DNA of 31,260 bases from PALSA-1336 sp038203095 (GTDB lineage: Bacteria > Patescibacteriota > Doudnabacteria > UBA920), in the NCBI GenBank assembly GCA_038203095.1, contig JBBREH010000015.1, positions 1-31,260 on the forward strand. Direction: 5' to 3'. Numbering within the stretch: the stretch's first letter is position 1; each line of letters begins with the position of its first letter. The notes below the pieces were generated by a model. That model did not search any database, was not told the DNA's origin, and saw only the letters and a program-made list of their open reading frames with translations. Below, piece after piece: positions 1 through 8,331 of this stretch. A program made the translations under genes and the position numbers.

Positions 1-126
1 GCTATCAGTAAACAAGAAATTCAACTGGTACAAAATCGTCTTAACGACCGCCCCAGAAAGGTTTTGGAGTATTACAAGCCTGACGAGGTGTTTTCCCAAT
101 TATTAATCAATCCTGATTTGCGTTAG
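1..126 (+). CDS. IS30-family transposase, C-terminal end (partial)
   Basis: The window opens inside a reading frame that ends with TAG at 124-126. The 41 visible residues contain QNRLNDRPRKVLEYYKPDEV, which matches the conserved C-terminal end of IS30-family DDE transposases (NRLNxRPRKxLxYxTPxEVF). The catalytic DDE residues and the left end of the element lie outside the window, so it cannot be said whether the insertion sequence is intact. The 27 bases that start just before the stop codon (118-144) recur at 10564-10590, which suggests that the right terminus of the element begins here. The copy lies directly upstream of the lyase cassette. Confidence 0.82.
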   Translation, partial: AISKQEIQLVQNRLNDRPRKVLEYYKPDEVFSQLLINPDLR

Positions 127-144
127 AGGGTTGAATCCAGCTAT
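118..144 (+). repeat. Right end of the IS30-type element
   Basis: This stretch spans the transposase stop codon and the following bases up to GAATCCAGCTAT. It matches 10564-10590 at 25 of 27 positions. A shared sequence at this place is best explained as the terminal region of the insertion sequence. The matching left inverted repeat is outside the window, so the assignment as a terminus is inference. Confidence 0.5.
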
Positions 145-179
145 AATATTTGCTGTCTTATCAAATAATCCTATAAAAA

Positions 180-1757
180 GTGAAACAAAAATTACTTTCC
201 ATAAACGGAACAGATTTAAATATAAAAAAAATCTCCAATTTTGTAAAAAACCCACGGACTAAAATAATTTTGAAGAAAAAAACCTTAAACCAGGCGGAAT
301 TTTCGCATAATTTTTTAAATTATGCTTTAAAAGAACAAAATAAGATTATTTACGGTATTAACACCGGATTTGGGCCGATGGCCAGCTATATTTTAGCACC
401 CGAGCAGGTTATTGACCTACAAAATAATCTGATTTTAAGTCATGCGGTAGGCATGGGCGAATTTATTAAAGAGGAATTTGTCTTGGCTGCCATGTTAGTT
501 CGACTGAATACTTTGAGTCAGGGCTATAGCGGCGTATCTCCGAAACTATTAAATCATCTCCAAAACTTTATCAACCTAAGAATTATTCCTTGCGTGCCCG
601 AGCACGGAGCTGTGGGAACAAGCGGAGACCTAGTGCAGCTTGCACATATCGCTTTAGGGCTAATTGGTAAAGGCAAAGCAATTTTTAATAATAAAATTCA
701 AAATGTTTCCGAAATTTTAAAACAAACCGGTTTAAAACCTTACATTTTAAAACCTCGTGAAGGGCTGGCTTTAATTAATGGCACTTCCATGATGACCGGT
801 ATTGCCACTTTGATTTGTGAAAAAAGCAACCAATTGCTAAGTCTTAACCTAAGTAATGGCTGCCTGTCTTTAGAAGTTATAAAAGCTTACAACGACAGCT
901 ATAGTGAAAAACTACACCAGCTTCGTCCTCACAAAGGGCAAATGGCAATAGCTAAATTATTAAGGTCAATCCTGCATACTTCCAAGCTCACCCGTAACCG
1001 TGAAGTCTTAAATAAAAATTTTAATCATAGCAATGAAGTTCATAAAATTAACGAATCGGTGCAGGAATTTTATTCAATGCGTTGCATTTCGCAAATTTTA
1101 GGTCCTGTATACGACACTCTGGCAAATACTTGGCAAGTGACAGAAATAGAAATGAACTCCGTAACCGACAATCCGATTGTAGACTGGGAAAACAAAAAAT
1201 TTTTGCACGGCGGAAATTTTCATGGCGACTACGTCGCCGTAGCCATGGACCAGTTAAAAATGAGTCTAGTAAAAATGACCATGCTCTCTGAAAGACGCTT
1301 AAATTTTTTTCTGCACAGTAAAATCAATCAGCTCTTTCCCCCTTTTCAAAATTTAGCCACGCCCGGACTTACCTTGGGCATGCAAGCCATACAATTTGTA
1401 GCGACTTCAACTACTGCCAATAGTCAAACTTTGGGCTATCCCATGAATCTTCACTCTATTCCGACCAACGGTGACAATCAAGATGTTGTAAGCATGGGCA
1501 CAGACGCCGCTTTGCTTACTCATAAAGTATTGGAAAACGGCTTTGTAGTTTCGGCCATCGAAGCCTTAGCGCTTTGTCAAGCTGTCGACTACCTTAAAAT
1601 TCAAAACCAACTTTCCGATAATTCCAAAAAACTTTATAACTTTGTCCGCAAATATGTCCCAAAAATTGTAGCCGACCGCGAAATTCACGAACAGCTCCAA
1701 ACTCTACTCAGCAAGATAAAAAACTGGGAAGAAATAAATTTAATAGCTAAATTTTAA
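180..1757 (+). CDS. MIO-type aromatic amino acid ammonia-lyase or aminomutase (HAL/PAL family)
   Basis: Members of this family remove ammonia from histidine, phenylalanine or tyrosine, or shift the amino group, using the self-made MIO cofactor. The length of 525 aa is normal. Y58 in YGINTGFG is the catalytic tyrosine position. The MIO triad is T147-S148-G149 followed by D150, where most family members have Ala-Ser-Gly. The later motif is NQDVVSMG (Q434, D435). Histidine lyases instead carry a glutamate here (NQEDHVSM), so an aromatic substrate such as Phe or Tyr is more likely than His. This is inference. The start is GTG with no clear ribosome binding site; no closer in-frame ATG fits the family N-terminus. 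No other hut genes are nearby. The next gene is a ligase 10 bases downstream, so a cinnamate- or coumarate-type product, or a beta-amino acid, could be passed on. Confidence 0.88.
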   Translation: MKQKLLSINGTDLNIKKISNFVKNPRTKIILKKKTLNQAEFSHNFLNYALKEQNKIIYGINTGFGPMASYILAPEQVIDLQNNLILSHAVGMGEFIKEEFVLAAMLVRLNTLSQGYSGVSPKLLNHLQNFINLRIIPCVPEHGAVGTSGDLVQLAHIALGLIGKGKAIFNNKIQNVSEILKQTGLKPYILKPREGLALINGTSMMTGIATLICEKSNQLLSLNLSNGCLSLEVIKAYNDSYSEKLHQLRPHKGQMAIAKLLRSILHTSKLTRNREVLNKNFNHSNEVHKINESVQEFYSMRCISQILGPVYDTLANTWQVTEIEMNSVTDNPIVDWENKKFLHGGNFHGDYVAVAMDQLKMSLVKMTMLSERRLNFFLHSKINQLFPPFQNLATPGLTLGMQAIQFVATSTTANSQTLGYPMNLHSIPTNGDNQDVVSMGTDAALLTHKVLENGFVVSAIEALALCQAVDYLKIQNQLSDNSKKLYNFVRKYVPKIVADREIHEQLQTLLSKIKNWEEINLIAKF

Positions 1758-1767
1758 TTTCTTTTTT

Positions 1768-3297
1768 ATGTCTAGCCATCAGATTAAAAAAAGCGGATCT
1801 ACTGTTGCCGACTATTTTAAATTTGATATTAACGCTTTAGAAAAACAATTGGAGATTAAAAATGAAATATATTGGCAAAATGCAGGAGAAAAAAAAGCTT
1901 TAGTCGTTTTCCATCAAGCCGCTAAAAGAGTGCCGGCTTATAAAGATTTTTTAAAAAAGCACCAAATAAATCCAAACAAAATAATAACTATAACCGATTT
2001 TAAGAGCGTTCCGACAACAGATAAAAAAAATTATACTAGTGCCTACCCGCTTAACTTACGCTCATGGGATGGCAAACTTTCCACAAATAAAATTACAGCC
2101 TCATCTTCTGGCACTAGCGGGAACCCTAATTATTGGCCGAGAAGCGGCGAACAGGAATACGAAGCCGCGGTTGTGCACGAGCTTTTGTACAAAAATTTTT
2201 TTAACATTGCAAAAAAACACAGCCTAATAATTATTGGGTTTCCTATGGGCGTATACGTTTCGGGTATGGCAACTGTTTTGCCAAGTTGGATGGTGGCACA
2301 GAAATACAATGCCACCATACTAAGCGTAGGGAATAATAAGCCCGAAGTTTTAAAAGCAATAAAGACATTAAGCAACTTTTATGAGCAAATAATTTTTATC
2401 GGTCACCCTTTTTTTATAAAAGATGTTTTAGAAACAGGCAAATCTGAACATATAAATTGGGGAAAACTAAACTTAAAAGTAATGTTTTGCAGTGAGGGGT
2501 TCTCCGAAATTTGGCGTGAACGTGTATTGGAAAACGCTGGTATAAAAAATAAAATTGGCTCAAGCCTAAGCACCTACGGATCATCAGAAATGTTGTTAAT
2601 GGCTTACGAAACACCTATTAGCATAGTATTAAAAGAATTAGCCGAAAATAATTCTGAAATAAGAAAAAAGCTTTTTTCTAGAGAGCATTCTCCAAGCATC
2701 TTCCAGTATAATCCTACCTCAAGATATATTGAAGAAATAAAAAAAGAGCTTATTTTTACAAGCCAAAGTGGTATTCCCTTAATTCGGTTTAACATGCATG
2801 ACAGTGGTGTAGTAGTTTCCTTCTCCAAGGCGGCAGATACCATTAATAAAAATTCGCCAACTTGGAAGGGTAAAATTAAAAACTGGCCAATCTGGCAATT
2901 ACCTTTAGTTGCGCTTTGGGGACGCAGCGACCACACCATAATTTTTTACGCCGCTAATATTTACCCAGAGCACATTCATGCCGCACTGCATCAAAAACAG
3001 TTTTTAAATAAATTAACTGGCAAATTTACAATGCACAAAGGTTTATACAAAAATTTTGATGAAAGCTTAAAAATAAATATTGAACTAAGACCAAAAATAC
3101 GAATAACCGGTAGCCTAACAAAAGAAATTAGAGAAATAATTTTTAATAAACTTAAGCAGATAAATTCAGAATTTGCCGATGCAAATAGTCGGTTTGGGAA
3201 AAAAACTATTCCAAAAATCAAGCTCTGGACTTACCAACATCCATATTATTTTAAAGTCGGTTTAAAACCCAAATATATTCAAAAAACTAATGCCTAA
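1768..3297 (+). CDS. PaaK/CapK-like adenylate-forming ligase
   Basis: The enzyme probably activates a carboxylic acid with ATP and may pass it to CoA or another acceptor. It has the phosphate-binding loop SSSGTSGNP (residues 112-120), the YGSSE motif (270-274) and, late in the protein, ELIFTSQSG, IRFNMHDSG and WGRSDHTI. These correspond to the conserved blocks of phenylacetate-CoA ligase-like enzymes, where the usual sequence is IRYRTGD and GRxDD. The length of 509 aa is somewhat longer than PaaK (about 430-440 aa). It lies 10 bases after the aromatic lyase and overlaps the next gene by 8 bases, so all are probably one transcript. The expected substrate is the aryl acid made by the lyase, which is inference from context. 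Whether the acceptor is CoA, a carrier or an amine cannot be read from the sequence. Confidence 0.82.
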   Translation: MSSHQIKKSGSTVADYFKFDINALEKQLEIKNEIYWQNAGEKKALVVFHQAAKRVPAYKDFLKKHQINPNKIITITDFKSVPTTDKKNYTSAYPLNLRSWDGKLSTNKITASSSGTSGNPNYWPRSGEQEYEAAVVHELLYKNFFNIAKKHSLIIIGFPMGVYVSGMATVLPSWMVAQKYNATILSVGNNKPEVLKAIKTLSNFYEQIIFIGHPFFIKDVLETGKSEHINWGKLNLKVMFCSEGFSEIWRERVLENAGIKNKIGSSLSTYGSSEMLLMAYETPISIVLKELAENNSEIRKKLFSREHSPSIFQYNPTSRYIEEIKKELIFTSQSGIPLIRFNMHDSGVVVSFSKAADTINKNSPTWKGKIKNWPIWQLPLVALWGRSDHTIIFYAANIYPEHIHAALHQKQFLNKLTGKFTMHKGLYKNFDESLKINIELRPKIRITGSLTKEIREIIFNKLKQINSEFADANSRFGKKTIPKIKLWTYQHPYYFKVGLKPKYIQKTNA

Positions 3298-4456
3298 ATT
3301 AACCAACAGAACTCACACACTCATCAAACCAACGCTGTTAAATTTGTCAAAAAATAAAGACCAAGTTTTTTTAAATAAACTCCTAGAATCTAAAAAAATT
3401 CAGGTGATTATTGATAATTATTCTGAACAGTTAAAAGAGCTTTTTGAAATATCCAACCCGGCACTAACTCATAAAACAAATTTTAAGGCAAATTTCCAAA
3501 TTTTTTTAAAAAGATTAACTGCAAAACAAGAATTAAAAAAATATGGTACCTGGGTGTACTATTCTTGGAACTGTACTCTGGTACACATTTTACCCGAACA
3601 AGATTTTTTTGCAGTACGAACTGCCCGGAATAAAAATTTAATTACCCAGAAAGAACAGGACAAATTTTACAACACAACCGTCGGTATTGCGGGTTTAAGT
3701 GTCGGAAACAGTGCTGCTTTGGCAATTATCCTGCAAGGAGGCGCACGGCATATCAAACTTGCTGACCATGACAGGTTGGCGCTTTCTAATACCAATCGCA
3801 TTCGTACTAGCATAACTAATCTAAGCCTGCTTAAAGTTGAAATGACGGCGCGCCAAATTTATGAAATAAATCCTTACGCAAAGGTTGAAATTTATGCAAA
3901 AGGCTTAAATAAAAAAAATATTCGAAAATTTTGCTCCGAGCTAGATATAATTGTTGATGAGGTCGATAACCTTGCAATTAAGCTCCTTTTGCGGGTCTGT
4001 GCAAAAAAAGGAGAAATCCCTTTGGTCATGGCTGCTGACAACGGAGATAATGGGATTGTGGATATTGAAAGATACGATTTAAATAGAAATTTAAAATATT
4101 TTCACGGACGTTTGGGAAAAGTTGACTACAAGTCCTTAAAAAAACTTTCCAAATTAGAAATTGGACGAATAATTACCAAACATTTAGGCGTAGAAAATGT
4201 GACGCCGCGGATGCATGACTCACTTTTAAACATTGGCAAAACTTTGGTTTCTTGGCCTCAGCTCGGCGGAGCGGCTTTATTAAATGGTAGTGCCGTTGCG
4301 TTCTGTGTAAGAAAAATTGCAAACGGCCAACAACTGCAAGACAATCGTGCTATAATTTCATTAGAACAGATTTTAGATCCGACTTATTTTTTCCAAACTC
4401 AAAAAAATCTACGAAACAAAAGCTCGCAGGCATTTAAAAAAACTTTTAACCTCTAG
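3290..4456 (+). CDS. ThiF/HesA/MoeB (E1-like) adenylyltransferase
   Basis: The nucleotide-binding Rossmann core is clear: GLSVGN (135-140), LADHDRL (157-163), the conserved SNTNR arginine motif (166-170), K182, and later IVDEVDNL. These match ATP-binding residues of MoeB/ThiF-type enzymes, which adenylate a C-terminal carboxylate. The first 120 residues form an extra N-terminal region of unknown role. I see no pair of zinc-binding CxxC motifs and no clear catalytic E1 cysteine. The start overlaps the ligase by 8 bases, and the nitroreductase-like gene follows after 3 bases. Mycobacterial Rv1355c-type proteins (called MoeY) join a ThiF domain and a nitroreductase-like domain in one chain. This pair looks like the unfused version. 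There is no ubiquitin-like or sulfur-carrier gene in the window, so the substrate may be a small molecule. Confidence 0.85.
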   Translation: MPKLTNRTHTLIKPTLLNLSKNKDQVFLNKLLESKKIQVIIDNYSEQLKELFEISNPALTHKTNFKANFQIFLKRLTAKQELKKYGTWVYYSWNCTLVHILPEQDFFAVRTARNKNLITQKEQDKFYNTTVGIAGLSVGNSAALAIILQGGARHIKLADHDRLALSNTNRIRTSITNLSLLKVEMTARQIYEINPYAKVEIYAKGLNKKNIRKFCSELDIIVDEVDNLAIKLLLRVCAKKGEIPLVMAADNGDNGIVDIERYDLNRNLKYFHGRLGKVDYKSLKKLSKLEIGRIITKHLGVENVTPRMHDSLLNIGKTLVSWPQLGGAALLNGSAVAFCVRKIANGQQLQDNRAIISLEQILDPTYFFQTQKNLRNKSSQAFKKTFNL

Positions 4457-4459
4457 TTT

Positions 4460-5515
4460 ATGAGTGAAGATATTAAAAAAATTCTAACTTTGGCAATTCA
4501 CGCGCCCTCGGGTGAAAATTGCCAGCCTTGGAAATTCCAAATTCACAATAATAAAATTATAATCCAAAACTTACCGGAACGAGACGCTTCGCACTACAGC
4601 TGGGGTCAACGTTCTTCATACCTCGCTCACGGCGCCTTAATCGAAAATATTATTATTGCTTCAAAAGAATTCGGATACCAAACAACCATAACTTTGTTTC
4701 CGGACTCAGATCAAACAAATCTGGTTGCAGAAATTTCTTTTCAAACTTCCCTTACCGAAAAAGATCAGTTATTTCCTTACATTGTAGCGCGTTGCACAAA
4801 CAGAAAACCGTATAAAACCATCCCATTAACAGAACAACAAAAACAGGCTTTATTGAGCGCGGCGGACAGTATTCAAACGGACAATATAGCTCTTATTGAA
4901 AATCGAGAAAAAATCAACAAGCTATCAAAATTAAGCTGTTATAGTGAAAAAATTATTTTTGAGAACAAATCTTTACATAATTTTTTCTTTAAGCATATTA
5001 ACTGGACAAAACAAGAAGATAACCAAAAAAGTATTGGCTTTTACTTGGATACTCTGGAATTGTCCCCGCCCGCAAAAAGCGCTTTTAAACTAGTCAAAAA
5101 CTGGCGCTATTTAAATTTATTAAATAAAATTGGTTTTTCTAAAATCGTAGCGAAAGATAATTATAAAATTCACGCTTCTGCTACAGCTCATGGCGTAATA
5201 TATATAGACGACCTTTCAAAAGAAAACTTTATTTTGGCAGGAAGAATCATGCAACGAGTTTGGCTCACAGCTACAAAACTTGGTCTATCCCTCCAGCCCA
5301 TGACAGGTATTTTATATTTATTTTTAAAAATTAAAGCCGGCGAATTCTCAGATTTCACCCCAAAACAAACTAAACTTATCCAATCAGCTTACGCTGAAAT
5401 AAGCAACATTTTTGAAGCACGTCAACGAATAATTCCAATGTATTTTAGGATCGGCTTTTCTGAAGCGCCAAGCGCAAGGTCAACCAGACTGCCATTAACA
5501 AATTCTGTTAGTTAA
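4460..5515 (+). CDS. Acg-type nitroreductase-like flavoprotein
   Basis: Residues 15-24 read APSGENCQPW, the signature of the nitroreductase-like Acg group, and residues 111-115 (RCTNR) give the second conserved block. Proteins of this superfamily bind FMN. Acg members themselves are proposed to hold FMN without classical nitroreductase turnover, and related domains act as dehydrogenases in peptide-azole pathways. The length of 351 aa fits the long Acg group and not the 200-aa classical type. It sits 3 bases after the ThiF-like gene, which matches the domain order of the fused Rv1355c/MoeY-type proteins. The likely role is a redox or oxidation step after activation by the ThiF-like partner, which is inference. 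The histidine kinase gene starts 6 bases after its stop. Confidence 0.78.
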   Translation: MSEDIKKILTLAIHAPSGENCQPWKFQIHNNKIIIQNLPERDASHYSWGQRSSYLAHGALIENIIIASKEFGYQTTITLFPDSDQTNLVAEISFQTSLTEKDQLFPYIVARCTNRKPYKTIPLTEQQKQALLSAADSIQTDNIALIENREKINKLSKLSCYSEKIIFENKSLHNFFFKHINWTKQEDNQKSIGFYLDTLELSPPAKSAFKLVKNWRYLNLLNKIGFSKIVAKDNYKIHASATAHGVIYIDDLSKENFILAGRIMQRVWLTATKLGLSLQPMTGILYLFLKIKAGEFSDFTPKQTKLIQSAYAEISNIFEARQRIIPMYFRIGFSEAPSARSTRLPLTNSVS

Positions 5516-5521
5516 CACCAG

Positions 5522-7186
5522 ATGAATATTCTTTCTAACCTAGATTTTTTGTCTGTAGGGATTACTGTTGCGGCAATAGGAATTTTAGGTTTTGTTGTCT
5601 TTTTTCAGAATAGAAGAAGCATCACAAATCAAAGCTTCCTACTATTTGCCATTCTCACAATTTTTTACGGATTAATCAACTACTTAAGTTATCAAGTCAA
5701 ATCAGCCGATTTGGCTTTGTGGCTGACAAGGGTTGTGATTTTTTATGCTGTTTGGCATGCATTTTCATTTTTTCAATTATTTTATGTCTTTCCCCAGAAG
5801 CAAATTATATTTCCTAAATATTATAAGCTTGTTTTAATACCCTGGGTAATGTTTGTTGCTTTAATTAACTTAACCCCATTTGTATTCCCCAGTTTAGCTA
5901 AATTTTCTCCGGCTGAACACATTGTTGTTACCAGCCAAGGACCCGGGCTAATTTTATTTGGACTTACTACATTAGGCCTGATAATTAGCAGTTTTATTTA
6001 TTTAATAAAAAAGTTTTCTCATGCCCAAGGGCTAAACAAAACCCAATTTAAGCTTATTTTAAGCGGTGCCCTGTTAACATTTTCCTGTATCGTAATTTTT
6101 AATTTAATTCTTCCAGCTGGTTTTAACTACGTAAAATTCATCCCATTTGCTGCCGTTTGGTTCTTTCCGTTCGTAGCTTTAACTTTCTATGCAATTATTA
6201 AATTCCATTTTCTAAATGTCAAGGTAATTGCTACAGAGATACTCACACTCACGCTCGCTATTGCCAGCCTGTTTGATGTAATAACCTCCTCCGACGGCTT
6301 AACAATGGCCTTGCGTGCTTCAGTTTTCTTGTTAATATTAATATTTGGTATTTTATTAACTAAAAGCGTGCTCAACGAGGTCAGGCAGCGAGAACAGTTA
6401 GAAATTTTAGACAAGCAGTTAGAAGATGCCAACGAGAAGCTAAAGGCATTAGACAAAGCCCGGGCAGAATTCATTACCATTGCTTCCCACCAGTTGCGAA
6501 CTCCTCCGGCCACAATTAAATGGTTTTTAAGTTCAGTTTTGGCCGGCGACTACGGCAAAGTGGAGGGTGAACTTAAGCCAATTCTGGAAAAAACCAACCG
6601 CACCAACAACTCGCTAATTTCATTAATTGACGATATGCTAAACGTTTCGCGCATTGAACGCGGCAAAATGGAATTCTTGTTTGAACCGTGTGATTTACTG
6701 GAATTAGCAAAAATTACTTTTGAACAGTTAGAGCCCATTGCCAAAGACAAGGGTCTTAAACTAATTTTTCTTGAGCCGGTTTTAAAGCCACCGGTCTTAA
6801 TGGCTGACAAGGAAAAAATTAGGCAGGTTATGAATAACCTAATTGATAATGCGCTTAAATATACCAAAGCCGGCAGTGTGACCGTTGCAATAACCGCAAC
6901 ATCGAAAGAAATTAGGTTTTGGGTAACCGATACCGGAAAAGGCATTGGACCCGAAGACCAAAAAGCGATTTTCGAAAAATATAAACGTGGCAAAGAATCT
7001 ATTAAACAAAGCGCTGGCTTAGGCCTGGGCTTATACGTGGCCAAGGTCATTATTGACCAGCACAAGGGCAAAATTTGGGCCGAAAGCTCGGGTGAAGGCA
7101 AAGGCTCCAGCTTTATTTTTACCGTGCCCATCCACAACGACCTGCAAAAAACTACACTGCTGGATTTAACCCAAAATCAAAGCTAA
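5522..7186 (+). CDS. Membrane-bound sensor histidine kinase
   Basis: Residues 1-285 contain about eight or nine hydrophobic segments, like the 7TM-type sensor region of histidine kinases. A coiled linker follows (REQLEILDKQLEDANEKLK). The phosphorylated histidine is H323 in ITIASHQLRTP, and the ATPase domain shows NNLIDNALKYT (N box), DTGKGIGPEDQ (G1) and GLGLGLYVAK (G2). The H box continues as PPATIKW, where PLTAIKW is more usual. The kinase would sense an unknown signal and phosphorylate a response regulator, but none is encoded in this window. It follows the nitroreductase gene after 6 bases, so it may be co-transcribed with the lyase cassette. A terminator follows 5 bases after the stop. 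Confidence 0.92.
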   Translation: MNILSNLDFLSVGITVAAIGILGFVVFFQNRRSITNQSFLLFAILTIFYGLINYLSYQVKSADLALWLTRVVIFYAVWHAFSFFQLFYVFPQKQIIFPKYYKLVLIPWVMFVALINLTPFVFPSLAKFSPAEHIVVTSQGPGLILFGLTTLGLIISSFIYLIKKFSHAQGLNKTQFKLILSGALLTFSCIVIFNLILPAGFNYVKFIPFAAVWFFPFVALTFYAIIKFHFLNVKVIATEILTLTLAIASLFDVITSSDGLTMALRASVFLLILIFGILLTKSVLNEVRQREQLEILDKQLEDANEKLKALDKARAEFITIASHQLRTPPATIKWFLSSVLAGDYGKVEGELKPILEKTNRTNNSLISLIDDMLNVSRIERGKMEFLFEPCDLLELAKITFEQLEPIAKDKGLKLIFLEPVLKPPVLMADKEKIRQVMNNLIDNALKYTKAGSVTVAITATSKEIRFWVTDTGKGIGPEDQKAIFEKYKRGKESIKQSAGLGLGLYVAKVIIDQHKGKIWAESSGEGKGSSFIFTVPIHNDLQKTTLLDLTQNQS

Positions 7187-7190
7187 GCCC

Positions 7191-7222
7191 TAAAAAACCC
7201 ATCCAATTAGGTGGGTTTTTTG
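7191..7222 (+). terminator. Rho-independent terminator after the histidine kinase
   Basis: AAAAAACCCA (7192-7201) pairs with TGGGTTTTTT (7212-7221) around a 10-base loop, and the T tract forms part of the right arm. It lies 5 bases after the kinase stop and probably ends the lyase-kinase transcript. Confidence 0.8.
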
Positions 7223-7265
7223 TCGGACTTTCGCGTTTGGCCTACCGCAATATCATGGGGCAATC

Positions 7266-7308
7266 AATAAAATATCCCTGTCGATAAAATCGACAGGGAT
7301 ATTTTATT
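7266..7308. terminator. Bidirectional terminator with a 20-bp perfect stem
   Basis: The arms 7266-7285 and 7289-7308 are perfect reverse complements with a 3-base AAA loop. The stem core is TATCCCTGTCGAT. A-rich and T-rich flanks make it work in both directions. It lies between the + strand kinase gene and the convergent - strand gene ending at 7352, so it can end both transcripts. Confidence 0.8.
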
Positions 7309-7351
7309 TTTGTAGTCATTTGTAGTGTGTTTTGCCCCAATTTTCGTAGTG

Positions 7352-7750
7352 CTATTTCATACTTCCAAGCATCTCTTCTTCAAAATGAAGCAAAAATGGC
7401 GCCGGGTCAGGGGTGCTACCAAACAAAATATGATCCACACTGCTTTTTTGACCACGATCTTTTTCGCTTTCTACGCCCTTTTGTTCAAACCAGCTTTGCC
7501 ACTCTTTGCTGAATTGCTTGTAACCATCACTGTCTGCGGGTCCAAACTTTTTATAGATTAGTTCATATTTGGTTACGTCACAAATATTTATAAAATCACT
7601 TTTTTCTTCCAAAGTTAAATAGCCATTTTTCTGGAGAGAGTGTTTTATTTGCTGAATTTTTGGATTGATATAAATAGCCTGACAAATTTCCTTGCCTAAA
7701 AGCGTCCACTTTTTATCAAAATCTTCATTGTCAAACTGTTGATATGTCAT
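7352..7750 (-). CDS. Hypothetical protein downstream of rpsO
   Basis: I do not recognise this 132-aa protein. It is soluble, acidic and hydrophilic, with no membrane segment or signal peptide. It has several aromatic residues (DKKWTLLGKEI, EWQSWFEQKG) and a charged C-terminal part. The gene starts 21 bases after the rpsO stop on the same strand and ends close to the bidirectional terminator, so it is probably transcribed with rpsO. The frame is supported by the clean spacing on both sides. Confidence 0.6.
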   Translation of the reverse strand: MTYQQFDNEDFDKKWTLLGKEICQAIYINPKIQQIKHSLQKNGYLTLEEKSDFINICDVTKYELIYKKFGPADSDGYKQFSKEWQSWFEQKGVESEKDRGQKSSVDHILFGSTPDPAPFLLHFEEEMLGSMK

Positions 7751-7771
7751 GTTGATAAAATAAAAAATTAT

Positions 7772-8053
7772 TTATTCCACTTTGATAGAAACTTTTAACT
7801 TGAGCTTGTCAATAATTTTTTCCCAACGCTTCTCGTCTTCATTTTTTAAAAAACGCAAAAGACGACGGCGGTTACCCACCATTTTAAGTAGCCCTCTGCG
7901 GGAGTGATTGTCTTTACGGTGAATTTTTAAATGCTCGCTGACCTGCTCAATTTCCTTAGTTAGAATTGCCATCTGAACTTCCGGACTGCCGGTGTCGTCT
8001 TTGTGAATTTGATATTTTTTTATTAAAGCGTTCTTCTCTTTGGGGGTTAACAT
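7772..8053 (-). CDS. rpsO: 30S ribosomal protein S15
   Basis: The protein binds 16S rRNA in the platform of the small subunit. The 93-aa sequence shows the family hallmarks: DTGSPEVQMAILT, HLKIHRKDNHSRRGLLKMV and RRRLLRFLK. Usual S15 length is 88-89 aa. The frame extends 28 codons further upstream to 8137, but the ATG at 8053 (MLTPKEKNALI) fits the family N-terminus and is preferred. A near-consensus promoter at 8220-8248 gives a leader of about 160 bases. A short hairpin (CGAT-TTAC-ATCG) lies about 15 bases upstream of the start, in the place where S15 often controls its own translation. Autoregulation is inferred from the family and not shown here. Confidence 0.95.
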   Translation of the reverse strand: MLTPKEKNALIKKYQIHKDDTGSPEVQMAILTKEIEQVSEHLKIHRKDNHSRRGLLKMVGNRRRLLRFLKNEDEKRWEKIIDKLKLKVSIKVE

Positions 8054-8219
8054 TTTCTTACTTCGCTCGATGTAAATCGATACGCCTTTCTGCACAAGAG
8101 AGGCAGCAATAAATTTAATAAAATAACAATTAAACAAGTTAACGCTTCAGTTTTGGAACAATTAATGTTTATTTGTTAAATTGCTTTTCTAGCCACTCCG
8201 TGGATTAATTAATGACTAA

Positions 8220-8248
8220 ATTATAGCTTAAACGGCTACTTTTGTAAA
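8220..8248 (-). promoter_or_regulatory. Promoter for rpsO (TTTACA-17-TATAAT)
   Basis: On the minus strand the -35 box TTTACA (8243-8248) and the -10 box TATAAT (8220-8225) are separated by exactly 17 bases. The start would be near 8213, about 160 bases upstream of rpsO. The boxes match those of the helicase promoter at 25929-25957. Confidence 0.75.
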
Positions 8249-8331
8249 TCCCGCGCTAATTAAGCAAAAACCTTACTGCTTAAGCTGAAATTGATTTAAA
8301 ACATCATTTTACCTTAAAAAAGCTTCCTGCC

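Noticed and set aside
142..177. TATAAT at 142-147 as a promoter carried by the IS30 end for the lyase cassette
   Set aside because: The -35 region (TTGCGT at 118-123, 18 bases away) matches only three consensus bases, so I do not call it.
6550..7137. 195-aa open frame on the minus strand
   Set aside because: It is antisense to the ATPase domain of the histidine kinase and has no family signal.
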